Counted from the stretch's first letter, positions 8,069-15,467 are shown. The stretch: DNA of 50,491 nucleotides from Methylobacterium marchantiae (GCF_022179405.1 NZ_BPQT01000038.1:1-50491), one strand, 5' to 3'. Made by a program: numbers and translations. Notes: a model not told the origin generated them from the sequence alone.

Positions 8069-8376
8069 GCCTCGACTACCTCCTGGCCCATGACGCAAAG
8101 ACCCACGAAGTCGAGGGTGCTTTGGGCCACGCCGTTGTCCTTGGTGTGATGGGCCTCGGGGCGGAGTATCCGGCTTCCGAGGTGGTGCATGGTCTCCGCC
8201 GATCCGCCGGTGCGTTGGGCGAAGGCAGCGAAGAGGGCGGCCACAGCGGCCACCTGGAGGTGCGGTGCTTCCCGCTGGATGCCATCGAGCGCCTGGGCGG
8301 CGACACGGAGGGCTTCCTTGCGGGCGGCGGTGTGGACTCGGTCCCAGTCGAGGGGCTGGACGCCATGGAGCTTCAT
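8065..8376 (-). CDS. Small helical phage protein, unknown
   Basis: The 103-residue product is alanine-rich and helical, with a central stretch HLQVAAVAALFAAFAQRTGG that is amphipathic rather than a clear membrane segment. GGAGA lies about 10 bases before the ATG. Its start overlaps the stop of the 39-residue gene as TGATG. No family was recognised. Confidence 0.55.
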   Translation of the reverse strand: MKLHGVQPLDWDRVHTAARKEALRVAAQALDGIQREAPHLQVAAVAALFAAFAQRTGGSAETMHHLGSRILRPEAHHTKDNGVAQSTLDFVGLCVMGQEVVEA

Positions 8377-8495
8377 CAGGCGAGGTCTCCCGGCTGGCAG
8401 GGGGCGGTTCCGACGCACACGAGGGTGCCGCAGAAATTGGCCCAGTAGCGTCGGTAGGGGGCGCCGTGGTCGGGAACGAAGATGTCGAAACCCAT
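8376..8495 (-). CDS. 39-residue phage protein, unknown
   Basis: The short frame has TGATG junctions with both neighbours, which argues for real translation. The product contains several aromatics and two cysteines (YRRYWANFCGTLVCVG). No function can be given. Confidence 0.45.
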   Translation of the reverse strand: MGFDIFVPDHGAPYRRYWANFCGTLVCVGTAPCQPGDLA

Positions 8496-8755
8496 CAGGC
8501 GGCCATCCTCACGTCGCTGGCGGAGTGCCCGTGGCGGCTGATGCCGTGCCGGATGCACAGCTCCTTGGCGAAGCCGCCCAGGGTCTCGTGGACCTTGGCG
8601 CGGGCATCACGGGAGGCTCTGCCCTCGAAGCGGCCCTGGTCGTCGCCGGCCGGGGGGAGGTCCCAGATGAACGTGGCGCCTGCGGGTTCCTTGAGGGTGA
8701 GGGTGAAGGCGGACGCGCCCATACGGATGATCGAAGTGAACCGTCTCTTGGCCAT
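8495..8755 (-). CDS. Small phage protein, first gene after the RNA polymerase
   Basis: The 86-residue product begins MAKRRFTSIIRMG and has no recognised domain. It is the first gene downstream of the candidate phage promoter that follows the polymerase gene, so it would head the middle operon running to the lysozyme gene. Confidence 0.55.
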   Translation of the reverse strand: MAKRRFTSIIRMGASAFTLTLKEPAGATFIWDLPPAGDDQGRFEGRASRDARAKVHETLGGFAKELCIRHGISRHGHSASDVRMAA

Positions 8756-8800
8756 GGGTGGTCTCCGGGAAGGGGAATGATGGGCGCTGGAAATGGCGAA

Positions 8801-8824
8801 GGCCCCAGAGTTTCCTCTGGAGCC
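8801..8824 (-). terminator. Hairpin with GAAA tetraloop, possible early terminator or processing site
   Basis: On the minus strand a 10-bp stem (GGCTCCAGAG with CTCTGGGGCC, one G-U pair) closes a GAAA tetraloop. Only a weak U-rich tail follows, so it could be a terminator or an RNA processing site. It sits between the candidate phage promoter and the first middle gene. Confidence 0.45.
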
Positions 8825-8892
8825 CTCCGACCGTGGACCGCGCTAAGTCTTGGCCGATGTTTGCCTTGAGGAGGCCCGGCGGCTGGCGCTAG

Positions 8893-8921
8893 GTCTTCTC
8901 AAATAGGAGGGTTCTACAAGC
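8893..8921 (-). promoter_or_regulatory. Candidate phage RNA polymerase promoter after the RNAP gene
   Basis: The minus strand reads GCTTGTAGAACCCTCCT, then TATTTGAGAAGA. The first 17 bases recur exactly at 16897-16913 after the large terminase gene. The AT-rich step followed by GAGAAGA resembles the TATA and initiation parts of T7-class promoters. T7 also has promoters directly after gene 1. Assignment is by position and repetition only. Confidence 0.5.
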
Positions 8922-8943
8922 TATTGTTATTGTTGATCTTTTC

Positions 8944-11658
8944 TCAGGCGAAAAAGTAGTCGGAGGAGAGTACGTCGCCGAGATTGAGCCGGCCCAGGGA
9001 GGGGAGAGCCGGTAGGACATCGTTGGCCAGCTCGATGGCCTTCTCCACGTCTAACTCCGGCCGCTCAGCCATCATTTGGGCGACCACCACGTTCTCACAG
9101 GACGCCCGGTAGGCGGCCAGCATGTTCTCGGAGTGGACCAGAACGAAGGCCTCCCGGAGGATATGATAGAGCGGCCACATATCGGCGGCGTGGGTCCCGT
9201 AGGCGTCATGGACGGAGGTGAAACCTACGATGCCCCGCTCCTTGGCGGCCTTCAGTGAGAGGGCGAGGGCCGAGGCGTCGAGGGAATGGACGAAGTTCGG
9301 GGAGACCCCCCGGAGCTGGGACGCCTTGTCGAGGTCGGGGGTCTGCTCCAACACACGGAGCTGGACGCGCTGGCCGTCCAGCATCGTTTCAATCTTCTTG
9401 GATGTCTGGAGCCCGTAGAAGTGGCGAACCACAAAGCCGCTAGGCGTGGTCCAGAATAGCGGCTGGTTACCGGAGGTCGTCGCCTTGGCGCACTTCTGGA
9501 GCCACTCCATGACCTCGATACCGCCCGACACCACGGCCCGCACTTCGTCCCACATGAGGGGCACCATGAAGGAGAGCCGCTTGTTGCGGAGCGCCGACAT
9601 TTCCTTGGTGCTCTCCAGGCTCCAGTCCAACCCACGCGGCATCGGGTCTGCTTCGTCCAGCCAGATGCGCGTGTAGTTGAAGAAGGAGTCCTTCGAGCCG
9701 CCGTAGGGCACCACCATGACCTGGCGCTTGGTGAGGCTCCGGGGCAGGTTGCGGTTGCAGAGGTCGAGCCAGTAGGTGGCGTGCTCTGCGTTGAGGCCGC
9801 CGTCCGCCTCGATGCGCTCGCACTTCTCCTGCACCCGGTCGGCCACGAACTTGTAGATGTCGCGCGGCTTCGGGCCCGGCACCAGGTTGACGTACTCGCC
9901 GGCCACCTCGTCCCGCGTCATAGCGGAGAGGTGTTGGATACCGTTGCAGGTTCCGTCCACGGAGACCGGGAGGTGGGAGATGAAGCCCTCCCCCGTCTCC
10001 AGGAAGTCCACCCACTCGAAGATGGCCGCGAGCGAGCACCAGGGCTTGTCCACCTCGGAGGCGGCCCACTCAAGGTTCCCCAGCGGGTCGGCCGCGATCC
10101 GGCGCCATAGGGGCTCCCGGTCCCGGACCCACTGGATGCGGTCCTCGTAGCTCGCCTTGTCGTAGCCCCAGCACGCGGAGAGGTGGACCGCCAGCCAGCC
10201 GGCCGCCCCATTCCCGTCCTCGCCCACCCGCACGGGCTTTCCATCGGCGAACTCTAACAGACCCCGGGAGAGGTCGTCGCCTTGGGGCTGTAGACCCACG
10301 GGGATAGGATACATGCGCCCCCGGAAGTCCAGCATGTGCGGGAAGTAGAACTCCTCCTCCTGGCTGTACTCGAAGGCGACTCCGAGAGTGCGGGTGACGG
10401 TGCGGGCCTGGGCCACTCGTTCGATCTCCTGGCGGACGTGCTCGCCGATAGACCGCTTCCACTTGCCCTTGGCCTCCTCATTGGTCTCAATGTCGGCCGG
10501 CGCCCCAGGCCTCTCCTTCTCATTGCTCAAGGGCATCCCGCCCAGGCCGAGGTCACGGCGCCAGGCCTCGGAGACCACGGAGTGGACCCGAGCGTTGATC
10601 CGCCAGGGCACATCCTGGAGATAGTTGATGGCCTCGTAGACCAATGGCATGTCGAGTGCCTCGTAGTCGTCGGCCGCGCGGTCCTTCTGTTCCTCCTGGT
10701 TGGCCTTGAAGCGGATTAGGCGCGGGGTGCGGACGTAAGGGGTCCAGTAGCCTCCCGTGCGGGTATCCACCCAGGGCTTGGGCGGGATGACGGTGGGCTT
10801 GTAGGCTGGCGAGTTGAGTTCCAAGTCGTCCAGCTTCTTCCCGATCCACTCGGCCAGGCCCTCCTTCACCACGAGGCGGAAGGCGGGCCGGTTATTCCGA
10901 AGGCCGGTGACGTGGTTAGGGTCGCCAACGATCTCAAACCAACGGGTCGCCTGGATGACGATGTTGATGAGCTGGAGGCCCACCCGAAGTTGCATGTCAG
11001 GGCCCCATTTCGCCCACTCAATGTCAAGCTCCCCGGTCTGCATGAGGTGGTTGAAGCGGTTGATGTTGACCAGCTTGCGGTGGTTGGAGGTCGCGTCAGT
11101 ACGGTCGAGGTGGGCCTGGACCTTGTAGAAGAGGTCGGGGTCCTTGGCCTCCCACGCCCGGATTTTCTGCTCGTGCTCACAGCACCGGCCGATCTCGACC
11201 GCCAGCCCCGTGATGTAGGTCCGCTCGGTAGTGATGCTATCCAAAATGGTGCGGATGGCGATGAGGCTCATCACGTACTCATCAGCGTGGAGGAGCTTCT
11301 CCAGGGCGATGGGCTTGGGTGCCCTGGACTTCGCATAGGACTTGCACCAGTCTCTCAGGTGCATCGCTACCTCGGGCAACCAGTCCTGCATGAGCCCCCG
11401 GATGGGAGCCAGGCGGGTCATCTGTTTGCGCTCGGTGGCCGTTATGACACGGTCTCTCACACGGTCGGCGCCATCGCGCAGCATCCCTCTTTCCATCTCG
11501 ACCTGGTGCTCCCATTTGGGGTGCGCTGGGCCTCGTAGGACGGGGTTTACGGTCTCAAACACGGGTGGGTCGGAGAGCATGGCGAGCCAGGGTCCTGAGG
11601 AAGGTATAGGCGCAGGCGGTCCGGTAGCCGGGCCTCCTACTGGCGAAGCCTCCGACAA
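8944..11658 (-). CDS. Single-subunit DNA-directed RNA polymerase (T7 gp1-like)
   Basis: The protein of up to 904 residues (T7 has 883) carries all T7 RNA polymerase active-site motifs. D568 lies in LPVSVDGTCNGIQH, K644 and Y652 in SLTKRQVMVVPYGG, and H817 with D818 in TSVHDAYGT. The C-terminus ends SDYFFA, like the T7 foot SDFAFA. It would transcribe middle and late phage genes from phage promoters. The longest start is a TTG with AGGGA before it; an ATG at 11578-11580 would give 878 residues and is equally possible. In a prophage its silence must be enforced upstream, which fits the candidate repressor at 15.5 kb. Confidence 0.96.
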   Translation of the reverse strand: MSEASPVGGPATGPPAPIPSSGPWLAMLSDPPVFETVNPVLRGPAHPKWEHQVEMERGMLRDGADRVRDRVITATERKQMTRLAPIRGLMQDWLPEVAMHLRDWCKSYAKSRAPKPIALEKLLHADEYVMSLIAIRTILDSITTERTYITGLAVEIGRCCEHEQKIRAWEAKDPDLFYKVQAHLDRTDATSNHRKLVNINRFNHLMQTGELDIEWAKWGPDMQLRVGLQLINIVIQATRWFEIVGDPNHVTGLRNNRPAFRLVVKEGLAEWIGKKLDDLELNSPAYKPTVIPPKPWVDTRTGGYWTPYVRTPRLIRFKANQEEQKDRAADDYEALDMPLVYEAINYLQDVPWRINARVHSVVSEAWRRDLGLGGMPLSNEKERPGAPADIETNEEAKGKWKRSIGEHVRQEIERVAQARTVTRTLGVAFEYSQEEEFYFPHMLDFRGRMYPIPVGLQPQGDDLSRGLLEFADGKPVRVGEDGNGAAGWLAVHLSACWGYDKASYEDRIQWVRDREPLWRRIAADPLGNLEWAASEVDKPWCSLAAIFEWVDFLETGEGFISHLPVSVDGTCNGIQHLSAMTRDEVAGEYVNLVPGPKPRDIYKFVADRVQEKCERIEADGGLNAEHATYWLDLCNRNLPRSLTKRQVMVVPYGGSKDSFFNYTRIWLDEADPMPRGLDWSLESTKEMSALRNKRLSFMVPLMWDEVRAVVSGGIEVMEWLQKCAKATTSGNQPLFWTTPSGFVVRHFYGLQTSKKIETMLDGQRVQLRVLEQTPDLDKASQLRGVSPNFVHSLDASALALSLKAAKERGIVGFTSVHDAYGTHAADMWPLYHILREAFVLVHSENMLAAYRASCENVVVAQMMAERPELDVEKAIELANDVLPALPSLGRLNLGDVLSSDYFFA

Positions 11659-11707
11659 GGTCCCTGAGGTCCCTGCGGAGGCGGTCGATAAGGGCTGGTG
11701 GTCTCAG

Positions 11708-12148
11708 CTAAAGGGCGCCGGTACCCGCCGACTGGACGAAAAACAGAGAAAGCCCGTCCTCCGCAAAGGGCGGTGAGGCCCCGTCCATCCGATCCCCCGC
11801 ACGCCTCGGAAAGATTGAGAGCTTGCAGGCATCCCTCGGGTTGGCCCCGCCGTCTGCAGGTTTGGCCTTGTCCCGCCAGGTGTTGAACTGCTCGCGTATC
11901 TTGTTGCGGGCGTAGGCGTTCACCTTGTCGGCCGCCACGTTGGCTCCGCGCCCGCCCTCCTCCTTCGGGGCCGTCCAGAAGCTACTCGGCACGAAGATGT
12001 GATCCGCGTGCTCCGCCGTCTCGAACCAGTCCTTGAAGGGTAGGCCCTGAGGCACCTTCGGGGCGGGCTTCACGGGCTCCGGGATCGACGCCGCCTTGGT
12101 CACCGTGAAGGTGAACTTGCCGGTGCCGAAGGTCTCTGTGGCTGTCAT
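11708..12148 (-). CDS. Early phage protein, unknown
   Basis: The 146-residue product begins with a short beta part (TETFGTGKFTFTVTK), then a Pro/Lys linker, then a helical part with DWFETAEHADHIFVPSSFW and VNAYARNKIREQFNTWRDK. No domain was recognised. It ends 50 bases before the polymerase start, in the same early operon. Confidence 0.6.
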   Translation of the reverse strand: MTATETFGTGKFTFTVTKAASIPEPVKPAPKVPQGLPFKDWFETAEHADHIFVPSSFWTAPKEEGGRGANVAADKVNAYARNKIREQFNTWRDKAKPADGGANPRDACKLSIFPRRAGDRMDGASPPFAEDGLSLFFVQSAGTGAL

Positions 12149-12152
12149 GGCG

Positions 12153-12317
12153 TCACTTCCTCTTCGGGGTCATGGGTTGGACGGGCGTGGTGACCTGGAC
12201 GCAGCGGCCCGATGCCGGCTCGCGGTAGACCACCACCCGGATGAGGTTCCCGTCCTCGTCCTCGCGGGCGTAGGAGCGGGCCACCGGGATGCCGGCGAGG
12301 GCTCGCATCACAGCCAT
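12153..12317 (-). CDS. 54-residue early protein, unknown
   Basis: The start ATG overlaps the end of the recombinase gene by 10 bases and the stop lies five bases before the next gene. The product has a compact beta look (GNLIRVVVYREPASGRCVQVTTP) and a basic end. No family was recognised. Confidence 0.55.
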   Translation of the reverse strand: MAVMRALAGIPVARSYAREDEDGNLIRVVVYREPASGRCVQVTTPVQPMTPKRK

Positions 12318-13171
12318 TTGCGCATCTCCTCGGTGCCGTAGCCGCCGGTGAGGCGCAGGTAGCCTAGGGTGGTCTCGATATCCTCGTGGCGGAGGTAGGC
12401 CTGGACCATCGCCAGGGGCATTCCCTTGGTGATGTGGAGGTGGCGTGCGGCCGAGCGGCGGAGGGCCTTGAGGGTGGCCGTGGCGTCGTCCTGCCAGCCG
12501 AACTCGGCGCGGACCTCAGACCACACGTCCAGGAGGTCCCGGTAGGCGATGGCGAAGACCGGGCCGTTGGAGGCGGAGGTGTATAGCAACCGTGCGGTCA
12601 CCTCGGCGCTCAACGGTAGGGTGGCTTGCGCCGAGCTGGTCTTCAGGCCCGGCACGGTGACCTCGCGGCGGTCTTGGCTGAAGTCGGACCATTTGAGCCT
12701 TAGGCTCTCCTCGACCCGGAGCCCGGTGCGTGTGGTCCATTCGATGAGGTTGGCCACGGTGAAGTCCGTGAAGTCGTCACGGGCACGGAGCCATGCACAG
12801 ACCCGCTCCTCATCCACCGGCTTGAGCCACCACTTGAGCACCTTGGGTTCACGCACCCGGCAACCCTCGACGCTCACGCCCATGGCAGACAGGCAGTTGA
12901 GCCGCTTGTTGATCGTGGCGGGGGCGAGGCCCTTCTTGTACCAGCCGGCGGTGACCCGCTTGATGGCCTCTGGGGTAGCGTGGCCTATGGTGATACTCCG
13001 AGAGAAAACCCCGCACTCGTAAGCGAGGGAGCCAATAGCCTGCGAGGCCTGGCTCATGTTCGTGGCATAGCACCTCCTGCCCTGCCATTTGGCCACTGCG
13101 GTCTCCCGCAAGGCCTCGTCTAGTGTTCGGCAGTCCCGCTCCGGCGGTACGGTATCCTTTTGCTTTGGCAT
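12308..13171 (-). CDS. Second tyrosine recombinase
   Basis: The 287-residue protein has an N-terminal SAM-like core-binding domain (about 15-105) and a C-terminal catalytic domain. Visible are R152 (TTRTGLRVEESLRL), R238 (LKALRRSAARHL), H262 (LRHEDIETT) and Y271 (LGYLRL). The first histidine of the HxxR motif is replaced by lysine (K235), a change tolerated in some family members. There is no arm-binding N-terminus like that of the attL integrase. The ATG lies inside a 21-bp inverted repeat, with AGAGGA about 11 bases upstream. Some marine T7-like phages carry a recombinase near their RNA polymerase gene; here it is additional to the integrase at attL. Confidence 0.85.
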   Translation of the reverse strand: MPKQKDTVPPERDCRTLDEALRETAVAKWQGRRCYATNMSQASQAIGSLAYECGVFSRSITIGHATPEAIKRVTAGWYKKGLAPATINKRLNCLSAMGVSVEGCRVREPKVLKWWLKPVDEERVCAWLRARDDFTDFTVANLIEWTTRTGLRVEESLRLKWSDFSQDRREVTVPGLKTSSAQATLPLSAEVTARLLYTSASNGPVFAIAYRDLLDVWSEVRAEFGWQDDATATLKALRRSAARHLHITKGMPLAMVQAYLRHEDIETTLGYLRLTGGYGTEEMRKWL

Positions 13172-13244
13172 AGGGTCTGGTCCTCTTGGGAAGTCTGGAG
13201 CCAGCTCTGGAAACACTGCCTCTACCCTATGCCAAAGCAAAAGG
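13156..13244 (-). promoter_or_regulatory. 21-bp perfect inverted repeat around the recombinase start codon
   Basis: The arms are 13156-13176 and 13224-13244, separated by 47 bases. The arm nearer the gene contains the ATG and the first codons of the second recombinase. In a transcript coming from upstream, both arms are present and the start codon would be buried in the helix. A transcript starting between the arms would leave it free. The ribosome binding site lies in the loop. Confidence 0.8.
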
Positions 13245-13262
13245 GCCCCCTTGCGGAGGCCC
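13238..13262 (-). terminator. Rho-independent terminator after the 168-residue early gene
   Basis: On the minus strand GGGCCTCC pairs with GGGGGCCC around a GCAA tetraloop, and TTTTGCTTT follows. The U-tract is part of the first arm of the inverted repeat that controls the recombinase start. Confidence 0.75.
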
Positions 13263-13290
13263 CCTCTTGCTTCTTGATGTGCCCGGGCAC

Positions 13291-13797
13291 TTATCCGTTG
13301 GTGCCGTCCTTCGTGGCCGATCCGAAGCCGTGCTCCTGGGCCGTCTCCAGGGCGGCCACTTCGCCCTCGGTGCGGGTCCGGTCGAGGGAGAGTTCGATCT
13401 CCGTCAGGTCCTTGCCGGTGATGGCGCCGGCCTCCCGGTCCATGCCGAAAGCATCCGCGAGGACGTCCATCCGGTATTCGCTGTCCGCGTCGATCTCCAC
13501 GAGGTCCTGGTCTTCGTTGACCACCAGCCACGCGAGGTCGGCCACGTTGAAGGCCTCCGGGAACTTGTGCTCGTCTGCGTACTGGGCGCCGAGGCGGGTG
13601 GCGTAGAAGCCGTGACGCTCGCTGAGGAGAGCCACCGCGTAGCCATCGGCCCATTCCGGGCGGTCCATCAGGGGCATGGTGATGCGGCCGTCGAGAGCGT
13701 TGATGATGAGGACGCCTTCGTGGTCCGTCTTGTGAACGAGGGCGGTGCGCTCGCTGGCGGGATGGGCGACGACGTTGGAAGAGGTCTGATCGGTCAT
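13291..13797 (-). CDS. Acidic early protein, unknown
   Basis: The 168-residue protein is strongly acidic over its second half (NEDQDLVEIDADSEYRMDVLAD, shortened here to its key part) and has no recognised domain. Acidic small proteins expressed early in phage infection often bind host enzymes or mimic DNA, but nothing here proves that. The ATG at 13795-13797 was preferred to an upstream frame extension of low complexity. A strong terminator lies 29 bases after its stop. Confidence 0.6.
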   Translation of the reverse strand: MTDQTSSNVVAHPASERTALVHKTDHEGVLIINALDGRITMPLMDRPEWADGYAVALLSERHGFYATRLGAQYADEHKFPEAFNVADLAWLVVNEDQDLVEIDADSEYRMDVLADAFGMDREAGAITGKDLTEIELSLDRTRTEGEVAALETAQEHGFGSATKDGTNG

Positions 13798-13908
13798 TTG
13801 GGCTCGTATCCGTTGGGTGGGAGGATGGGCAGGCGGAGGCATCGTGGCGGAACAAAAAGAGAACATCAAGGGAAATATCCCTAGGTGTGCATAACTTCCT
13901 GTGGCGCT

Positions 13909-13962
13909 CCGGGCGTTCCGTGTGAGGTCTTCAGGTTGAAGGCTTCAAGGCGGAGCGTCTGG
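13909..13962 (+). repeat. Structured hairpin element, copy A
   Basis: The outer arms GGGCGTTCCG and CGGAGCGTCT and the inner pair TGAGG with CTTCA match the other three copies. The flanks differ from the other copies but still pair on the plus strand through G-U. Its own inner hairpin is CTTCA with TGAAG. Confidence 0.7.
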
Positions 13963-13974
13963 GTGGCTTCTGGT

Positions 13975-14058
13975 ATGCCACACCCACTACGTACGCAGTT
14001 GTACGGTTGCAAGCGTTATTGCGTGGGCCTTTAGTATATGGGGTCGAGGGTGTGGCAT
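13975..14058. repeat. 11-bp inverted repeat flanking an AT-rich promoter-like island
   Basis: ATGCCACACCC at 13975-13985 is the exact reverse complement of 14048-14058. Between them lies a smaller inverted repeat, CGTAC (13990-13994) with GTACG (14001-14005). The arrangement suggests operators around a promoter, but no binding protein is identified. Confidence 0.6.
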
Positions 14059-14125
14059 CTTAGTTGCGCGGACTTATCGGAGGCTTCGAGCACTTGAGGC
14101 CACCGGGTCGGATACTCCGTGAGGA

Positions 14126-14174
14126 CTGGCGTTCCGTGTGAGGCACCCGGGGGTGCCCCAAGGCGGAGCGTCAG
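14126..14174 (+). repeat. Structured hairpin element, copy B
   Basis: CTGGCGTTCCG pairs with CGGAGCGTCAG (11 bp with two G-U pairs on the plus strand). The loop carries its own stem CACCC with GGGTG. It lies just after the stop of the 118-residue gene. Confidence 0.75.
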
Positions 14175-14192
14175 ATGTCAAAGGCCGACATC

Positions 14193-14549
14193 TCAAGCTG
14201 CCACCCGGTGTTCCATTGAGCGGCGCACGGCCTGTCGAGTAGGCACCCACTCCGGGGCAGTAAGCAGGTAGCGGCGGAGCAGTATCAGGGACCGCCAATC
14301 CTTCAAGGCAGCGTGCCGCGCCGTGGGGCTTTGGGCCGTTGCGAACTCCCACATTGTCCACTTCAGCAAGGTGCCGTCGATGTACTCGATGCAGGCGGCC
14401 CGGTGCGTCCCGGAGACCGGCCGACCGTCGCCCTTGCGGAAGCCGTAGAGGCAGGCGCCAGGATCGCCCGCCGAGACGTAGGAGCCCCATTCGGAGGCGA
14501 TGGCGTAGGCTTCAGCGGAGGTGAGGGAAGCGGTGCGAGCGGTCATCAT
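14193..14549 (-). CDS. Early phage protein, unknown
   Basis: The 118-residue product starts at one of two adjacent ATG codons (14547-14549 or 14544-14546). It contains AEAYAIASEWGSYVSAGDPG and later ALKDWRSLILLRRYLLT, with no family recognised. It lies between hairpin copies C and B, in the position of T7 early host-takeover genes. Confidence 0.6.
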   Translation of the reverse strand: MMTARTASLTSAEAYAIASEWGSYVSAGDPGACLYGFRKGDGRPVSGTHRAACIEYIDGTLLKWTMWEFATAQSPTARHAALKDWRSLILLRRYLLTAPEWVPTRQAVRRSMEHRVAA

Positions 14550-14586
14550 CGGGTGCGGGCTCCAAGGCGTGGCGGGTGGGTGACGG

Positions 14587-14640
14587 CTGGCGTCCCGTGT
14601 GAGGTCCTCCGGGTGGGAAGGCCTCAAGGCGGGGCGTCAG
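14587..14640 (+). repeat. Structured hairpin element, copy C
   Basis: CTGGCGTCCCG pairs with CGGGGCGTCAG. Compared with the other copies, one T-A pair is replaced by C-G on both arms, a compensatory change that supports the stem. The stop of the 52-residue gene is inside its right arm. Confidence 0.8.
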
Positions 14641-14795
14641 AGCAGGAGCGCCTGGGCCGCCTGGTAGGTGGAGTGGTCCGCTAATCCCGCCGCCCTGGCA
14701 GTCTCAAGCAGTGCCGCGAGGTAGCCGCGTTGGAAAGGTGAGGTGGGATTGTCGTTGAGGAAGCTCGCAAGGGAGGTGAGGATATAGTCATTCAT
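14637..14795 (-). CDS. 52-residue early phage protein, unknown
   Basis: The short frame begins MNDYILTSLASFLNDNP and continues with a helical stretch rich in Ala and Leu. The stop codon lies inside hairpin copy C. The composition and tidy spacing between neighbours suggest a real early gene. No function is known. Confidence 0.55.
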   Translation of the reverse strand: MNDYILTSLASFLNDNPTSPFQRGYLAALLETARAAGLADHSTYQAAQALLL

Positions 14796-14826
14796 GGGTT
14801 TGCTCCAGGTCTATCGAGGGTGAGGG

Positions 14827-14991
14827 CTAGATGAAGGCGAGGAAGACACCGTTCGGGCTGTAGGCCGCGACTTGGAAGACCCCGCGCTTCCACAAGTCTG
14901 CCTGTGCGCGGTACTTCATGCCCGGCATTCCGTAGGTCTTGCGGAAGTAACGGGCCTCAATGAGGGCGCGGCGGACAGTCCTGAAGCGCAT
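14827..14991 (-). CDS. 54-residue basic early phage protein, unknown
   Basis: The product is strongly basic (MRFRTVRRALIEARYFRKTY at the start) and ends VAAYSPNGVFLAFI. Basic small early proteins may bind nucleic acid or host enzymes, but there is no motif to support either. It lies between the 80-residue and 52-residue early genes. Confidence 0.55.
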   Translation of the reverse strand: MRFRTVRRALIEARYFRKTYGMPGMKYRAQADLWKRGVFQVAAYSPNGVFLAFI

Positions 14992-15047
14992 TGGAGTTGC
15001 TCGGGTGCTCGGTGGGAGTGTGGAGCCGGGATGGCGTTCCAGAGGAA

Positions 15048-15102
15048 CTGGCGTTCCGTGTGAGGCCCTCGACTTGCTGAAGGCCTCAAGGCGGAGCGTC
15101 AG
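15048..15102 (+). repeat. Structured hairpin element, copy D
   Basis: CTGGCGTTCCG pairs with CGGAGCGTCAG, and the inner stem is extended to seven pairs (TGAGGCC with GGCCTCA). The stop of the 80-residue gene lies in the right arm. A partial copy of the left arm (ATGGCGTTCC) occurs just before it at 15031. Confidence 0.8.
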
Positions 15103-15341
15103 GAGTCACGCAGAATGGTGTAGTCCGCGACACCCCCTCCGCGAGCGTCGCCGCCGTACATCGCGTAGCACCAGGTGAACCGCTCGCTTCCCTCTTCGAC
15201 ACCCACGATGTGACCGGGGACGCCCTTCAAGTGGGCCTCAATGCGCTCCTGTTCGCCGTCATCGAGACCGGAAGCATCCCCGTTGATGAGGAAGGACGCC
15301 CAGTGACTCGGGAGGGTGATAGTGTCTGCGGTGGTGGACAT
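15099..15341 (-). CDS. First leftward early gene, 80-residue protein of unknown function
   Basis: The product starts MSTTADTITLPSHWASFLIN and contains DDGEQERIEAHLKG and FTWCYAMYGG. The ATG at 15339-15341 was chosen over a longer frame because AGGGA lies about 10 bases before it. It is the first gene after the candidate host promoter that faces the Arc-like repressor, like T7 gene 0.3, though it shows no similarity to a known anti-restriction protein. Confidence 0.6.
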   Translation of the reverse strand: MSTTADTITLPSHWASFLINGDASGLDDGEQERIEAHLKGVPGHIVGVEEGSERFTWCYAMYGGDARGGGVADYTILRDS

Positions 15342-15438
15342 GACGTGTCGTTCCCTGAGGTGGGTTGTGGCGCGGATGGCAGTGGGTGGGAGGCGGTGCC
15401 AGGCGGTGCGCGTCTTGCTGTCCGCCGGCCGTGTCACT

Positions 15439-15467
15439 AAGTTGTCAGAGCGGTTCGCACCGGTCAA
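15439..15467 (-). promoter_or_regulatory. Candidate host promoter for leftward early genes
   Basis: On the minus strand TTGACC (15467-15462) is followed after 17 bases by CAACTT (15444-15439). The -35 is good and the -10 is weak. A CGCACC motif fills part of the spacer, where a bound repressor would block the host polymerase. The assignment is by position and motif only. Confidence 0.4.

Larger units (their letters stand above)
13798..14192. other. 395-base regulatory region in the early cluster
   Basis: No gene was seen. The stretch holds hairpin copies A and B, an 11-bp inverted repeat 63 bases apart, and an AT-rich island with promoter-like boxes on both strands: plus-strand TTGCAA at 14007, then TTAGTAT near 14031, and minus-strand TATACT at 14038-14033. 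A small hairpin (GATGT with ACATC) follows copy B. Confidence 0.6.

Noticed and set aside
12308-13855. Recombinase read as a 515-residue protein
   Set aside because: The N-terminal 228 residues are an Arg/Pro-rich shadow of the 168-residue early gene and cross a terminator. The real start is the ATG at 13169-13171.
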